Shown here in pieces: positions 9,600 through 19,695 of a stretch of 64,000 nucleotides of DNA (its first letter is position 1; every line of letters starts with the position of its first letter). This stretch comes from an uncultured Pelagibacteraceae bacterium (GTDB lineage: Bacteria > Pseudomonadota > Alphaproteobacteria > Pelagibacterales > Pelagibacteraceae). The translations under genes and the position numbers were made by a program. Location: the NCBI GenBank assembly GCA_902619835.1, contig CACNFS010000004.1, forward strand, positions 17,395-81,394, read 5' to 3'. The notes beneath the pieces are model-generated. The model made no database searches, was not told the origin of the DNA, and saw nothing but the letters and a program-made list of their open reading frames with translations.

Positions 9600-11200
9600 G
9601 TAAAGAGAAAATATATATATTTGATACTACTTTAAGAGACGGAGCTCAGACGGAAGGTGTTGATTTCTCAATTGAAGATAAAAATAAAATAGCAAAAGTT
9701 TTATCAGACATAGGTGTTGATTATGTAGAGGGAGGATGGCCTGGGGCAAATCCTGTTGATACAAAATTTTTTTCTAGTCCACCCAAAATGCAACAAACTT
9801 TATTTACTGCATTCGGCATGACCAAAAAAACTGGTCGAAGTGCAGACAACGATCCCGGTTTAGCCTCTTTAATGAATGCGAATACACCAGCAGTTTGTGT
9901 AGTAGGAAAATCTTGGGATTTTCATGTAAAAGTTGCTTTAGGAATTCAAAAAGAGGAAAATTTAGAAAACATCAAAGAAACAGCAAAACATTTTGTTAAA
10001 AACAAGAAAGAATTTTTGTTTGATGCAGAACATTTTTTTGATGGTTATAAGGCTAACCCAGAATATGCAATTGACTGCTTAAAGCAAGCCTACGATAATG
10101 GTGCTAGATGGGTTGTATTATGTGATACTAATGGTGGAACACTACCAAATGAGGTTAGAGAAATTGTTACAAAAGTTTCAAAAATAATACCTGGAAACAA
10201 TCTTGGAATTCATGCGCATAACGATACAGAAAATGCTGTGGCTAATTCTTTAGCTGCAGTTGAAAGCGGTGTGAGACATATTCAAGGAACTATTAATGGT
10301 TTAGGTGAGAGATGTGGCAATGCAAATTTGATGTCAATTATTCCTAACTTATGTTTAAAAAAATCTTTTAGCGATAAGTATGAAATAAATATTAAAAAAG
10401 ATAAACTTTCTTCATTAACCGAGTGTTCAAGATTGTTAGATGAAATACTAAATAGAAAACCTAATAAAAATATGGCTTATGTTGGTGCCTCAGCCTTTTC
10501 TCACAAGGGAGGTCTTCACGTTTCAGCAGTGAAGAAAGATCCAAAAACTTACGAACATATTGATCCAAAAACAATCGGGAATCATAGAAATATTATTGTT
10601 TCAAATCAAGCTGGTCGATCAAATATTTTATCAAGACTAGAACAATACGGAGTTAAAATTGATTCTAAAGATCCAAAAATCCAAAAAATTTTGGATGAGG
10701 TAAAAGATAGAGAATTTAGTGGTTATTCGTATGATGGAGCTGATGCTTCATTTGAATTATTAGCTAATAGATTATTAGGTAAAGTTCCTGAATATTTAAA
10801 AGTAAAAAGTTACGATGTGAATGTTTCAAAATTTGACAAAATACAAACAAAAGCAAGCGTAGTTTTCTTGATAGATGGAAAAGAAATTGAGTGTCATGGC
10901 GAAGGAAATGGACCTGTAAATGCATTGGATAATGCGATCAGATCTGATTTTAAAAAAGTAACAAAATACTATAATTTTTTTTCAGATTTAAAGTTACTTG
11001 ATTATAAAGTTAGAATTCTGAATACAGGCACTGAAGCAACAACTAGAGTTTTAATAGAAAGTACTGATAAAACAGGTGTGAGTTGGTTTACAGTTGGTGT
11101 ATCTCCAAATATAATTGAAGCTTCATTTAAAGCATTAATTGATAGCTTAGATTATAAACTTTATAAAGAAAAAGCTCCTGCTAATTTAAATGAGCAGTAA
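9596..11200 (+). CDS. cimA: (R)-citramalate synthase
   Basis: Condenses pyruvate and acetyl-CoA to citramalate, an isoleucine route that bypasses threonine deaminase. The 534-residue protein has an HMGL-like TIM barrel with FDTTLRDGAQTEGV near residue 8, the metal-binding HAHNDTENAVANSLAAVESG and NGLGERCGNAN, then a C-terminal regulatory LeuA dimerisation domain. The TEGVDFS wording and the length match the CimA/LeuA2 clade better than 2-isopropylmalate synthase, but substrate is inferred. It overlaps cysS by 4 bp and the next gene by 11 bp. Confidence 0.85.
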   Translation: MSKEKIYIFDTTLRDGAQTEGVDFSIEDKNKIAKVLSDIGVDYVEGGWPGANPVDTKFFSSPPKMQQTLFTAFGMTKKTGRSADNDPGLASLMNANTPAVCVVGKSWDFHVKVALGIQKEENLENIKETAKHFVKNKKEFLFDAEHFFDGYKANPEYAIDCLKQAYDNGARWVVLCDTNGGTLPNEVREIVTKVSKIIPGNNLGIHAHNDTENAVANSLAAVESGVRHIQGTINGLGERCGNANLMSIIPNLCLKKSFSDKYEINIKKDKLSSLTECSRLLDEILNRKPNKNMAYVGASAFSHKGGLHVSAVKKDPKTYEHIDPKTIGNHRNIIVSNQAGRSNILSRLEQYGVKIDSKDPKIQKILDEVKDREFSGYSYDGADASFELLANRLLGKVPEYLKVKSYDVNVSKFDKIQTKASVVFLIDGKEIECHGEGNGPVNALDNAIRSDFKKVTKYYNFFSDLKLLDYKVRILNTGTEATTRVLIESTDKTGVSWFTVGVSPNIIEASFKALIDSLDYKLYKEKAPANLNEQ

Positions 11201-11900
11201 ATTTGGTTTCATTCTAGTAAAACCGCAACTAGGTGAAAACATAGGTGCGTGTGCCAGAGCAATGAAAAATTTTGGTTTCTCAAAACTTCACATTGTAGAG
11301 CCTGAAATTAATTTTCCAAATCATAAAGCTAAAGCAACATCCGTAGGAGCGTATGATATTATAAATAAGGCGAAAGTATTTAATAATATTCAAGATGCAA
11401 TAAAACCTTTTAATTTGGTCGTATCTTTCAGCGCAAGACGCAGAGACATAAATAAAAAAAATATTTCACTTAAAGAATTGAAAAAAATAATTAAAAGAAG
11501 AAATCTTAACTTGGGTTTAATGTTCGGTCCCGAAGCATCTGGTTTATCAAATAAAGATTTGTCATTTTCTAATTATATTTTACAAATTCCAACCTCACCT
11601 AAATTTAAATCTTTAAACTTATCGCATTCTTTAACTGTTATTTGTTACGAGATCTTTAAATCACTTAATGATAAAAAAATTAAAAATAATGAACTGAATT
11701 TAAAAGTTTCATCTAAATCAAAAATATCTTCTTTATTAGCTCATTTAATAAGCCTTTTAGAAAAAAAAGACTTTTTTATCCCTAAAGAGAAAAGGCACTC
11801 AATGATATTAAATATAAATAATTTAATTTATAGATTAGAACCAAACGATAAAGAATTAAGGATTTTAGCTAGTATTATAAGCACATTAAGTAAAAAATAA
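11190..11900 (+). CDS. trmJ: TrmJ-like tRNA/rRNA 2'-O-methyltransferase (SPOUT)
   Basis: A 236-residue SpoU/TrmH-family methyltransferase. It begins FILVKPQLGENIGACARAMKNFG, and the SAM-knot motifs GLMFGPEASGLSNKD and LNLSHSLTVICYEIF are clear. The C-terminal extension fits TrmJ, which modifies tRNA position 32, better than the shorter TrmL. It overlaps cimA by 11 bp and is followed by the rpsD promoter. Confidence 0.82.
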   Translation: MSSKFGFILVKPQLGENIGACARAMKNFGFSKLHIVEPEINFPNHKAKATSVGAYDIINKAKVFNNIQDAIKPFNLVVSFSARRRDINKKNISLKELKKIIKRRNLNLGLMFGPEASGLSNKDLSFSNYILQIPTSPKFKSLNLSHSLTVICYEIFKSLNDKKIKNNELNLKVSSKSKISSLLAHLISLLEKKDFFIPKEKRHSMILNINNLIYRLEPNDKELRILASIISTLSKK

Positions 11901-11903
11901 CAT

Positions 11904-11937
11904 TAAAGCTTAATTGACAAATCATTAGTAAAGCTTA
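11904..11937 (+). repeat. Pair of 9-bp direct repeats around the rpsD promoter
   Basis: TAAAGCTTA occurs at 11904-11912 and again at 11929-11937, 25 bp apart. The first abuts the -35 box and the second overlaps the -10 box. Each has an AAGCTT palindrome core, so they may be binding sites. Confidence 0.5.
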
Positions 11938-11941
11938 TAAA
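11914..11941 (+). promoter_or_regulatory. Promoter of rpsD
   Basis: TTGACA (11914-11919), a 16-bp spacer and TATAAA (11936-11941). With a start site near 11948 the leader before ATG 11958 would be only about 10 nt, and no Shine-Dalgarno is visible. Confidence 0.7.
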
Positions 11942-11957
11942 AACACAATTATTTAAT

Positions 11958-12575
11958 ATGACTAAAAGACTTAAATCAAAACACAAAGTAGATAGAAGGC
12001 TCAAAGCAAATCTTTGGGGCAGGCCTAAAAGTCCCTTTAACTCAAGAGCGTACCCCCCAGGTCAACATGGCCAAAATAAAAAAGGCAAGCCTACTGATTT
12101 TGGCGTACAGCTTCAGGCTAAACAAAAATTAAAAGCTTACTATGGAAATATAAACGAAAGACAATTTAGAAATATTTACAGAAAAGCGTTATCTAAAAAA
12201 GGTGATACAACTGAAAATTTAATTGCTTTATTGGAAAGTAGATTAGACACTGTTATTTACAGAGCAAAATTTGCACCAACAGTATTTTCAGCTAGACAAA
12301 TGATTAATCATGGTCATATAAAAGTAAATAAAAAAAGAGTAAACATTTCAAGTTATATTGTTAAAAATTCTGATCTAATCGAAGTTAGAGAAAAATCAAA
12401 AAAAATTGCTATTATAGACGTCTCTCTCCAAAGTAAAGAAAGAGACGTTCCTGAATACATTGAGTTGGATGATAAAAATAAAACTGCAAAGTTAGTGAGA
12501 ACTCCAAAGTTTTCTGAAGTTCCTTACCCGGTTATTATGGAACCAAATTTAGTTATTGAATATTACTCTAGATAA
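11958..12575 (+). CDS. rpsD: 30S ribosomal protein S4
   Basis: Primary binder of 16S rRNA in 30S assembly. The 205 residues match the zinc-free bacterial S4: [15 protein letters not shown] at the N-terminus, [12 protein letters not shown] near residue 28, and the S4 RNA-binding domain starting around residue 93 ([20 protein letters not shown]). It stands apart from the alpha operon, which is common in alphaproteobacteria, and has its own promoter. Confidence 0.98.
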   Translation: MTKRLKSKHKVDRRLKANLWGRPKSPFNSRAYPPGQHGQNKKGKPTDFGVQLQAKQKLKAYYGNINERQFRNIYRKALSKKGDTTENLIALLESRLDTVIYRAKFAPTVFSARQMINHGHIKVNKKRVNISSYIVKNSDLIEVREKSKKIAIIDVSLQSKERDVPEYIELDDKNKTAKLVRTPKFSEVPYPVIMEPNLVIEYYSR

Positions 12576-12581
12576 AACACC

Positions 12582-13199
12582 TTGATCGAAAGAACATCAC
12601 TTAAAGATATAAATAGTATTTTAGAAAAAAATAGAAATTGGAATATCCTAGATATTGGATGCGGCTATACAGCTAATGAATATGCAAATTGTGTAGCAGA
12701 TGTTCAAGATTTTTCAAATCATTATAATGATAGAAAATTTGTAAAAATTTCCAACAAGAATCTTCCCTTTAAAGATAATGAATTTGATTTTGTAATTGCC
12801 AGCCATGTCATTGAACACGTTGAAGATTTTCAATTTTTTATAAAAGAATTGGAAAGAATATCTAAACAAGGTTATATAGAACTTCCCACAAGATTAGGAG
12901 ACAATTTAGTTTTTGAAAATACTAATGACCACATTTGGTGGTTTACATTTAGTGATGTCGAAAAAAAACTTTTAGCAAGCAAACGAAATCAAACCCTCGA
13001 AGCCTTTTTATCTGTTAGTTCTGGAAAGAAAATGACAGAATATTTTAGAGAAAGTCTTGTTATTGAACTTTTTTGGAAAGATAAAATAGACTATAGACTT
13101 GATGAAAAAATAAATAATAAACATTTTAAGAAATTGGGTTTTTTAAAAATATTTAAAAAATATGTTAGTAAAAGAATTCGAAAATTAATTTCCCGTTAA
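12582..13199 (+). CDS. Class I SAM-dependent methyltransferase, substrate unknown
   Basis: A 205-residue protein with a Rossmann methyltransferase core: motif I ILDIGCGY near residue 22, then NEFDFVIASHVIEHVED (Methyltransf_11 pattern) around residues 67-83. The C-terminal third is lysine-rich and not recognised. It starts at TTG 12582, six bases after the rpsD stop, and has no strong ribosome site, so it may depend on read-through from rpsD. Its stop directly abuts the convergent grxD stop. The target could be a lipid, sugar or small molecule; nothing decides it. Confidence 0.7.
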   Translation: MIERTSLKDINSILEKNRNWNILDIGCGYTANEYANCVADVQDFSNHYNDRKFVKISNKNLPFKDNEFDFVIASHVIEHVEDFQFFIKELERISKQGYIELPTRLGDNLVFENTNDHIWWFTFSDVEKKLLASKRNQTLEAFLSVSSGKKMTEYFRESLVIELFWKDKIDYRLDEKINNKHFKKLGFLKIFKKYVSKRIRKLISR

Positions 13200-13520
13200 T
13201 TATTTAATAAGATTTTTTTCCAAAAATTTCTTTTTTAACTCTCCAGACTCAAAAAGTTCTTTAACAATATCACAACCCCCTATAAATTCTCCTTTTACAT
13301 AAAGTTGAGGGATAGTAGGCCAATCACTAAAATCTTTTATACCTTGCCTAAGAGTTTCATCCTCAAGAACATTTACTCCTTTAAAATCTATTTTTAAATG
13401 TTTTAGTATATTCGAAACAGCCATAGAAAAACCACACTGAGGTGAGTCAGGTGAACCTTTCATAAATAAGCAAACTTCATTTGAGCTTATCAAACTTGAT
13501 ATTTTTTCTTTAATATCCAT
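13200..13520 (-). CDS. grxD: Monothiol glutaredoxin (Grx4 family)
   Basis: A 106-residue CGFS-type glutaredoxin with C29-G-F-S in [27 protein letters not shown] for glutathione binding, and no second active-site Cys. Such proteins bridge a [2Fe-2S] cluster and partner with BolA proteins in iron-sulfur trafficking. The adjacent upstream bolA, overlapping by one base, supports exactly that pairing. It is the last gene of the purine unit. Confidence 0.95.
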   Translation of the reverse strand: MDIKEKISSLISSNEVCLFMKGSPDSPQCGFSMAVSNILKHLKIDFKGVNVLEDETLRQGIKDFSDWPTIPQLYVKGEFIGGCDIVKELFESGELKKKFLEKNLIK

Positions 13521-13750
13521 TATTTACCCTCAGTTGTAATTGATAAAGCATGAAGCTCATTTCCCATTTTACCTTTAAGAGATTTGTAAACAAGTTTGTG
13601 CTGTTCAATTTTATTAAGATTGTTAAATAGTTTTGATTTAATTTTTGCTGAGTAGTGGTTGTTGTCTCCCATAAGATCTTTGATTTCAACTGTTGCGTCA
13701 GGTATTGACTCAATTATTAATTTTTTTATTTCTTCTAATGGTAAAGCCAT
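13520..13750 (-). CDS. BolA family protein
   Basis: A 76-residue BolA/IbaG-like protein with the conserved HYSAKIKS stretch and the C-terminal [21 protein letters not shown] block (residues about 51-71), where the cluster-ligand His lies. BolA proteins bind monothiol glutaredoxins through a shared [2Fe-2S] cluster. The gene overlaps purL and grxD by one base each, so all three are translated as a chain. Confidence 0.92.
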   Translation of the reverse strand: MALPLEEIKKLIIESIPDATVEIKDLMGDNNHYSAKIKSKLFNNLNKIEQHKLVYKSLKGKMGNELHALSITTEGK

Positions 13751-15930
13751 TAAAAATCATTATACCATTGATTATTAATTTTAAATAGGTCATTTGTGTT
13801 AATTTTAAATTCCCCCTCTATCTCGAAATATTTATTTTGCGTTAAACCAATATTTTCATAATAAATATTGTTAGTTATGAGCATCTTTTCAACATTTTTT
13901 ACTTTTTCGCTATCTACTTCTAAAATATATCTGCCTTGATCTTCACCAAATAGATACTCCAATATATTCCGTAATTTTTTTGGTTTAGAAATATTTATAC
14001 CAATTCCAGAACCAATTGACATCTCGCATAGAGCTAAAATTAGACCTCCATTAGAAATATCGTGAACTGAATTAAGCAGGTTTTTTTCAAATAACTTTAA
14101 AATTATTTCCCCATTATTTTTCTCATTAGCAAGATTTACTTCCGGAGGTCTGCCTTCATTAATTGAGTAATTTTCTCTTAAAAAACAGCTTTGTCCTAAA
14201 TGACCGAAAGTTTTTCCAACTAGAATTATATTACTCTTAATTTTTTTAAAATTATGACCTAGAGGTTTAGATACATTTTTAATCAAACCTACGCCACCAA
14301 TAACAGGAGTTGGGTAAATATTTTTATTATTAGTACCGTTGTAAAAAGATACATTTCCAGATACCACTGGATAGTTTAAATATTCACAAGCTTCTTTAAT
14401 ACCTATTAAACATTCTGCAAATTCTCCCATTACCTCTTTATTTTCTGGATTTCCAAAATTTAAACAATTGGTAATCGCTAGGGGTTTTGCACCAACTGCA
14501 ATTAAGTTTCTCCAGTTTTCACATACAATCTGTTTGCCGCCTGTTATAGGGTGTGATTTGCAATAGTTTGCAGAGGAGTCAACCGATACTGCAATAGCTT
14601 TGTCTTTATTATGTATTCTTATAATAGCCGCATCCGATCCTGACCGTTGAATAGTATCACACATAACCATTTGATCATATTGATTAGTAATCCAACTTTT
14701 ATTAGAGTGATTTGGAGAGGATAAAATTTTTACTAACGCATCTTCAACTTTAATTTTTTTTAATTTTTTTAAATCTACTTTATATTGTGTTGGTTTTTTT
14801 TTAACCCATTCTCTGTTATAGACTGGAGCTTTAGATGCCAAAGCATCTATTGGTATTTTTCCAACTACTTCTTTATTAAATTTTAATGTAAGGTTTTTAT
14901 CATTATTAGTTTTTCCAATTATTACAAAATCTAAATCCCACTTTTGAAATATTTTTTTTGCATATTCTTCCTTGCCATCTTCCAATATAATTAGCATTCT
15001 TTCTTGACTCTCAGACAACATCATTTCATAAGGAGTCATATTTTCCTCTCTACATGGAATTTTATCTAATTCTAACTCTATGCCTAAAGAACCTTTTGAT
15101 GCCATTTCAACACTAGAAGATGTTAAACCTGCTGCACCCATATCTTGAATAGCAATTATAGAATCGTCTTTCATTAATTCTAGACAAGCCTCTAACAATA
15201 ATTTTTCTGTGAAGGGATCACCAACTTGAACAGTAGGTTTTTTTTCTTCAGATTTTTCATCAAATTCAGCTGATGCCATTGAAGCACCATGAATTCCATC
15301 TCTACCAGTTTTCGAACCCACGTATACGACAGTTTTGTCCAAACCTTTTGCTTTAGAATAAAATATTTTATTTTTTTTTGCATGGCCTACAGCCATTGCA
15401 TTTACTAATATGTTCTCGTTATATGTTTCATCAAATTTTGTTTCTCCTGCTACTGTAGGTATGCCAATACAATTACCATAACCACCAATGCCAGAAACAA
15501 CTCCATTAAGTAAACTTTTAGTTTTTGGATGTTTAGGTGATCCAAAATGAATTGAATTAAGCAGCGCTATTGGTCTTGCACCCATTGTAAAGACATCTCT
15601 GAGAATTCCACCAACACCAGTTGCGGCACCTTGGTAAGGCTCAATAAAAGATGGATGATTATGACTTTCTATCTTAAAAACAATTGCATCGTCATCGCCT
15701 ATATCAATTACACCAGCATTTTCTCCAGGGCCCTGTATTACTTGTCTGCCTTTAGTGGGAAGATTTTTAAGGTGTAATCTAGAGGATTTATAAGAACAAT
15801 GTTCATTCCACATCGCTGAAAAAATTCCTAATTCTAGAAAATTAGGTTCTCTCTTTAAGAGTTTTTTAATATTTTCATATTCATTTAATTTTAAACCATG
15901 ATTTTCAATAATCTTATTTGTTATTTTCAT
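13750..15930 (-). CDS. purL: Phosphoribosylformylglycinamidine synthase subunit PurL
   Basis: Synthetase subunit of FGAM synthase, converting FGAR to FGAM with ATP and ammonia in purine synthesis. At 726 residues it is the small PurL that needs separate PurS and PurQ, both encoded just upstream. Family blocks include [10 protein letters not shown] near residue 42, [52 protein letters not shown] and the C-terminal [10 protein letters not shown]. The 3-bp gap to purQ and the one-base overlap with bolA show operon structure. Confidence 0.98.
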   Translation of the reverse strand: MKITNKIIENHGLKLNEYENIKKLLKREPNFLELGIFSAMWNEHCSYKSSRLHLKNLPTKGRQVIQGPGENAGVIDIGDDDAIVFKIESHNHPSFIEPYQGAATGVGGILRDVFTMGARPIALLNSIHFGSPKHPKTKSLLNGVVSGIGGYGNCIGIPTVAGETKFDETYNENILVNAMAVGHAKKNKIFYSKAKGLDKTVVYVGSKTGRDGIHGASMASAEFDEKSEEKKPTVQVGDPFTEKLLLEACLELMKDDSIIAIQDMGAAGLTSSSVEMASKGSLGIELELDKIPCREENMTPYEMMLSESQERMLIILEDGKEEYAKKIFQKWDLDFVIIGKTNNDKNLTLKFNKEVVGKIPIDALASKAPVYNREWVKKKPTQYKVDLKKLKKIKVEDALVKILSSPNHSNKSWITNQYDQMVMCDTIQRSGSDAAIIRIHNKDKAIAVSVDSSANYCKSHPITGGKQIVCENWRNLIAVGAKPLAITNCLNFGNPENKEVMGEFAECLIGIKEACEYLNYPVVSGNVSFYNGTNNKNIYPTPVIGGVGLIKNVSKPLGHNFKKIKSNIILVGKTFGHLGQSCFLRENYSINEGRPPEVNLANEKNNGEIILKLFEKNLLNSVHDISNGGLILALCEMSIGSGIGINISKPKKLRNILEYLFGEDQGRYILEVDSEKVKNVEKMLITNNIYYENIGLTQNKYFEIEGEFKINTNDLFKINNQWYNDF

Positions 15931-15933
15931 TTT

Positions 15934-16611
15934 TTACTTAAGTAAGCTTGAAAAAAGATTTATTCCATCATCGTTAGAAACTAATTTATCAATCATTCTT
16001 TCAGGATGAGGCATCATACCTAATATATTTTTTTTTGAGTTATAAATTCCAGCAATATTATTCAGTGCTCCATTTGGATTTGACTGGGTGTTGATATTAC
16101 CTTTTTCGTCACAATACTTAAACGCAATAAGATTTTTTTCTCTCATCTCATCAAGATGTTTTGCATTAGTAAAATAATTACCCTCATTATGTGCAATATT
16201 AATTCTTAGAATTTGATTTTTTTTATATTTAGATGTAAATTTTGTTTCATTATTGAGCACTTTTATATTCACATCTTTATTGATAAATCTTAAATTTTTG
16301 TTTCTTAACAAGGTCCCTTTAAGCAAACCAGTTTCAGTAAGTATTTGAAAGCCATTACAAATACCCAAAATTAAACATCCAGAATTAGCTGCCTTTATAA
16401 CCTCATTAATTATTGAGGACTTTCCGGCAATAGCTCCTGATCGTAAGTAGTCTCCATAGGAAAATCCACCAGGAATTATTATTAAGTCTGATTTGGGTAA
16501 TTCAGTCTCTTTGTGCCATACCATTTGGTTTTTAAACTGCATTTTTTCTAAAGCTACAGCTATATCTCTATCACAGTTAGAACCAGGAAATACTATTACT
16601 GATGATTTCAT
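15934..16611 (-). CDS. purQ: Phosphoribosylformylglycinamidine synthase subunit PurQ
   Basis: Glutamine amidotransferase subunit feeding ammonia to PurL. The 225 residues form a class I GATase: VIVFPGSNCDRDIA at the start, IIPGGFSYGDYLRSGAIA, the nucleophile Cys in LGICNGFQIL, and the His/Glu pair in MMPHPERM. It overlaps purS by 4 bp and precedes purL by 3 bp. Confidence 0.97.
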   Translation of the reverse strand: MKSSVIVFPGSNCDRDIAVALEKMQFKNQMVWHKETELPKSDLIIIPGGFSYGDYLRSGAIAGKSSIINEVIKAANSGCLILGICNGFQILTETGLLKGTLLRNKNLRFINKDVNIKVLNNETKFTSKYKKNQILRINIAHNEGNYFTNAKHLDEMREKNLIAFKYCDEKGNINTQSNPNGALNNIAGIYNSKKNILGMMPHPERMIDKLVSNDDGINLFSSLLK

Positions 16612-16850
16612 TTTGTTTTACTAATTTTAAAATCCTCTATAATTAAATTAGCTAAAAGTTTTTCACACATTTGTTTAACTGCATTTTTAGCTTTTTGTTC
16701 ATCATTTTCATTTAATTCTATTTCAAAAAATTTTCCTTGACGAATATTTTTTAAGTTTAAGAAACCTAAATCTTTTAAAGTATTTTGAACTACTTTTCCT
16801 TGTGGATCTAAAACATCTTTTTTAAGGATTACTGTTACAGAAAATTTCAA
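16608..16850 (-). CDS. purS: Phosphoribosylformylglycinamidine synthase subunit PurS
   Basis: An 80-residue structural subunit that bridges PurL and PurQ. VTVILKKDVLDPQGKVVQNTLKDLGF is the diagnostic N-terminal beta-alpha unit. It overlaps purQ by 4 bp and lies one base from the purC stop, giving the order purC-purS-purQ-purL known from alphaproteobacteria. Confidence 0.95.
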   Translation of the reverse strand: MKFSVTVILKKDVLDPQGKVVQNTLKDLGFLNLKNIRQGKFFEIELNENDEQKAKNAVKQMCEKLLANLIIEDFKISKTK

Positions 16851-16851
16851 T

Positions 16852-17643
16852 TTATTTTTTTTTGAATTTTATTGGTATTGTTTTTCCAAAATTTACTTCA
16901 CTAATATTAGTTTCCTCTGGCATTATTCCCAATCTTTTTGCCACTTCTTGATAGGCTTGAACAATATTTCCTAAATCTTTTCTGAATCTATCCTTATCTA
17001 ATTTTTTTTCTGTTTTTGCATCCCACAATCTACATGTATCAGGACTGATCTCATCAGCTAAAACTATTTCACTTTTTTCGGTATCTTTATTCCAAGCTTT
17101 TCCATACTCAATTTTAAAATCTACAAGCTTAATTCCTACTGCTCTAAACATTCCTGTAAGTAAATCATTGATTCTTAAAGATGTTTTATCAATAATTTCC
17201 AATTCATTTTTTGTAGCCCAACCAAAAGAATAAATATGTTCCTTAGAAATTAAAGGATCATTTAATTCATCTTTCTTATAACAATATTCAAGTAAAGGAT
17301 TTTCTAAAATTGTCCCTTCAGAAATTCCTAATCTTTTTGTCAAAGATCCTGTAGCAATATTTCTTACTATAAATTCAATCGGAAATATCTCAGCTTTTCT
17401 AATCAATTGCTCTCTCATATTTAGTCTTCTGATCAAATGAGTTTTAATTCCACATTGAGATAAATTAGTGTATATAAATTCTGATATTCTGTTATTTAAA
17501 ACACCTTTGCCTTCAACATTTGCTTTCTTCAAGTTATTAAAAGCAGTAGCATCGTCTTTAAAGTGTTGAATAACTAAGTTTTTATCTTTAGTTTCATAAA
17601 TTATTTTTGCTTTGCCCTCATATAATTTACTACCTTTATTCAT
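16852..17643 (-). CDS. purC: Phosphoribosylaminoimidazole-succinocarboxamide synthase
   Basis: SAICAR synthetase, ligating aspartate to CAIR. The 263 residues begin KGSKLYEGKAKIIYET, which carries the ATP-binding YEGKAK motif, and include FPIEFIVRNIATGSL and LVDFKIEYGK followed by LADEISPDTCRLWD. The length is slightly longer than the E. coli form and normal for the clade. It sits 4 bp after the purB stop. Confidence 0.97.
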   Translation of the reverse strand: MNKGSKLYEGKAKIIYETKDKNLVIQHFKDDATAFNNLKKANVEGKGVLNNRISEFIYTNLSQCGIKTHLIRRLNMREQLIRKAEIFPIEFIVRNIATGSLTKRLGISEGTILENPLLEYCYKKDELNDPLISKEHIYSFGWATKNELEIIDKTSLRINDLLTGMFRAVGIKLVDFKIEYGKAWNKDTEKSEIVLADEISPDTCRLWDAKTEKKLDKDRFRKDLGNIVQAYQEVAKRLGIMPEETNISEVNFGKTIPIKFKKK

Positions 17644-17647
17644 GTGA

Positions 17648-18946
17648 TTACTTTCTTTTTAGACTACGAGTAAAAATTATATTAATTTTTTTTGTATGGT
17701 AACTAAAATCAAATAATTTTTTAAGTTTATTAACAGGTATTTTATTAGTTATTTTTTTATCCAAGATAATATTGTTAAAAAAAGAAGTGTTATTTTTCCA
17801 TGCATTCATGGCATTTTTTTGAACAATTTTATATGCTGTCTCTCGCGTAAATCCTACATTAGTTAATTCTAATAAAACTCTCTGTGAAAAAAAAATTCCA
17901 TTAGTAATTTTCAAATTTTTTTTCATTTTATCTGGATAAATATTTAAATTTTTTACAAGATTGGATAATCTAACCAAAGCAAAATCTAGTGCGATGGTTG
18001 CATCTGGACCTATATTCCTCTCAACTGCTGAATGAGAAATGTCTCTTTCATGCCATAAGGCTACATTTTCCATAGATGGAGCAACATATGATCTAATTAG
18101 TCTTGCTAAACCAGTTAAGTTTTCACTAAGAATTGGATTTTTTTTGTGTGGCATTGCAGAAGATCCTTTTTGTTTTTTTCCAAAAAACTCCTCCACTTCA
18201 AGCACTTCAGTTCTTTGTAAGTGCCTGATCTCTATTGCAAATCTTTCAATTGAGCTTGAAATTATTCCCAGAGTAGAAAAAAATTGAGCATGTCTGTCTC
18301 TTGGGATGATCTGAGTAGATATTGGCTCGACATTAAGTTTTAGTTTTTTTGCTACATAACTTTCAACTTTCGGATCAACATTAGCAAATGTTCCAACTGC
18401 ACCAGAAATTGCACAAGTTGAAATTTCTTTAATTGAATTTTCTAATCTTTTTTTATTTCTTAAAAATTCTTGATAAAATGTAAGCATCTTTAGTCCGAAA
18501 GTAATGGGTTCAGCGTGAATACCATGACTTCTTCCTATACATACTGTATATTTATGTTTTATTGCTTGATGTTTAATCGATGATAGTAATTGGTCAATAT
18601 CTTTTAATAAAATTTCACCTGATTGTTTAAGTTGTAAATTAAAACACGTATCTAAAACATCTGAGGATGTCATCCCTTTGTGCAAATATCTTGCGTCTCT
18701 TCCAGCCTTCTCAGTAATTGAAGTCAAAAAAGCTATTACATCATGCTTAACTTTATTTTCAATTTGCAATATTCTTTTCACATTTATTTTTGCCTTAGAT
18801 CTAACTTTTCTTGAGACACCTTTTGGAATAATTTTTAATTTTTCCATTGCCTCAGCCGCAGCCAGTTCAATCTCTAACCAAATAGAATACTTGTTTTTAT
18901 CTTCCCAAATATTTTTAATTTCTTTTCTAGAATATCTTTCAATCAT
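17648..18946 (-). CDS. purB: Adenylosuccinate lyase
   Basis: Cleaves SAICAR to AICAR and adenylosuccinate to AMP, serving two purine steps. The 432 residues belong to the fumarase/aspartase superfamily: IERYSRKEIKNIWEDKNKY opens the protein in the usual way, HKGMTSSDVLDT is the substrate block, and the signature GSSAMPHKKNP carries the flexible catalytic loop. It overlaps the upstream map gene by 4 bp and is followed by purC. Confidence 0.97.
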   Translation of the reverse strand: MIERYSRKEIKNIWEDKNKYSIWLEIELAAAEAMEKLKIIPKGVSRKVRSKAKINVKRILQIENKVKHDVIAFLTSITEKAGRDARYLHKGMTSSDVLDTCFNLQLKQSGEILLKDIDQLLSSIKHQAIKHKYTVCIGRSHGIHAEPITFGLKMLTFYQEFLRNKKRLENSIKEISTCAISGAVGTFANVDPKVESYVAKKLKLNVEPISTQIIPRDRHAQFFSTLGIISSSIERFAIEIRHLQRTEVLEVEEFFGKKQKGSSAMPHKKNPILSENLTGLARLIRSYVAPSMENVALWHERDISHSAVERNIGPDATIALDFALVRLSNLVKNLNIYPDKMKKNLKITNGIFFSQRVLLELTNVGFTRETAYKIVQKNAMNAWKNNTSFFNNIILDKKITNKIPVNKLKKLFDFSYHTKKINIIFTRSLKRK

Positions 18947-19695
18947 TGATTCTTTGATAAAGTAAAAATTTCACAACCATCTTTAGTTACACCTATAGTA
19001 TGTTCAAATTGTGCAGATAAGGACTTATCTTTCGTAACAGCTGTCCAGCCATCATTAAGAGTTTTTGTTTCATATTTTCCAAGATTTATCATAGGTTCAA
19101 TAGTAAAAATCATTCCTGTCTTTATTTTTTCACCTGTTCCTTTTTTTCCGTAATGTAAAACATTAGGTTCTTTATGAAATGACTTACCAATACCATGACC
19201 ACAAAAATCCTGAACAACAGAAAATCCATCTGCTTCAACGTGATCTTGTATAGTTGCTCCAATATCTCCTAAATGAATGTCATCTTTAACTATCTTTATA
19301 GCTTTCATCATAGCTTCGTAAGTTGAAATTACCAATTTTTTAGCTTTTACAGATACTTCTCCTATTTCAAATGTTCTACTTGTATCTCCATGCCATCCAT
19401 CTTTTAAGGCAGTAACATCTACATTTACTATATCACCATCTTTTAAAATTTTTTCAGAAGGTATACCGTGACAAACTACGTGGTTTGTAGAGGTGCAACA
19501 CGACTTAGGAAAGCCTCTGTAAAAAAGGGGAGCAGAATATGCACCATGATCATTTAGATAGTTGTAACATAATTTATCTATTTCAGCAGTGCTTATTCCT
19601 GGTTTAGCTATCTTTGCTACTTCATCTAACGCACCAGCAGCAATAGTTCCAGCTAATCTTGTTTTTTCAAAAGCTTCTTTATATTTATCAATCAT
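18943..19695 (-). CDS. map: Methionine aminopeptidase, type I
   Basis: Removes the initiator methionine from nascent proteins. The 250 residues hold the pita-bread metal ligands: Asp in VNVDVTALKDGWHGDTSRTF (two Asp), His in GHGIGKSFHKEP, Glu in IFTIEPMINLG and Glu in AQFEHTIGV. YRGFPKSCCTSTNHVVCHG is the substrate-pocket block. It is second in the minus-strand unit after sfsA, separated by no bases, and overlaps purB by 4 bp. Confidence 0.97.
   Translation of the reverse strand: MIDKYKEAFEKTRLAGTIAAGALDEVAKIAKPGISTAEIDKLCYNYLNDHGAYSAPLFYRGFPKSCCTSTNHVVCHGIPSEKILKDGDIVNVDVTALKDGWHGDTSRTFEIGEVSVKAKKLVISTYEAMMKAIKIVKDDIHLGDIGATIQDHVEADGFSVVQDFCGHGIGKSFHKEPNVLHYGKKGTGEKIKTGMIFTIEPMINLGKYETKTLNDGWTAVTKDKSLSAQFEHTIGVTKDGCEIFTLSKNQ

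Noticed and set aside
9596..11200. 2-isopropylmalate synthase (leuA)
   Set aside because: The N-terminal RDGAQTEGV wording and overall layout fit citramalate synthase better; the general family is shared.
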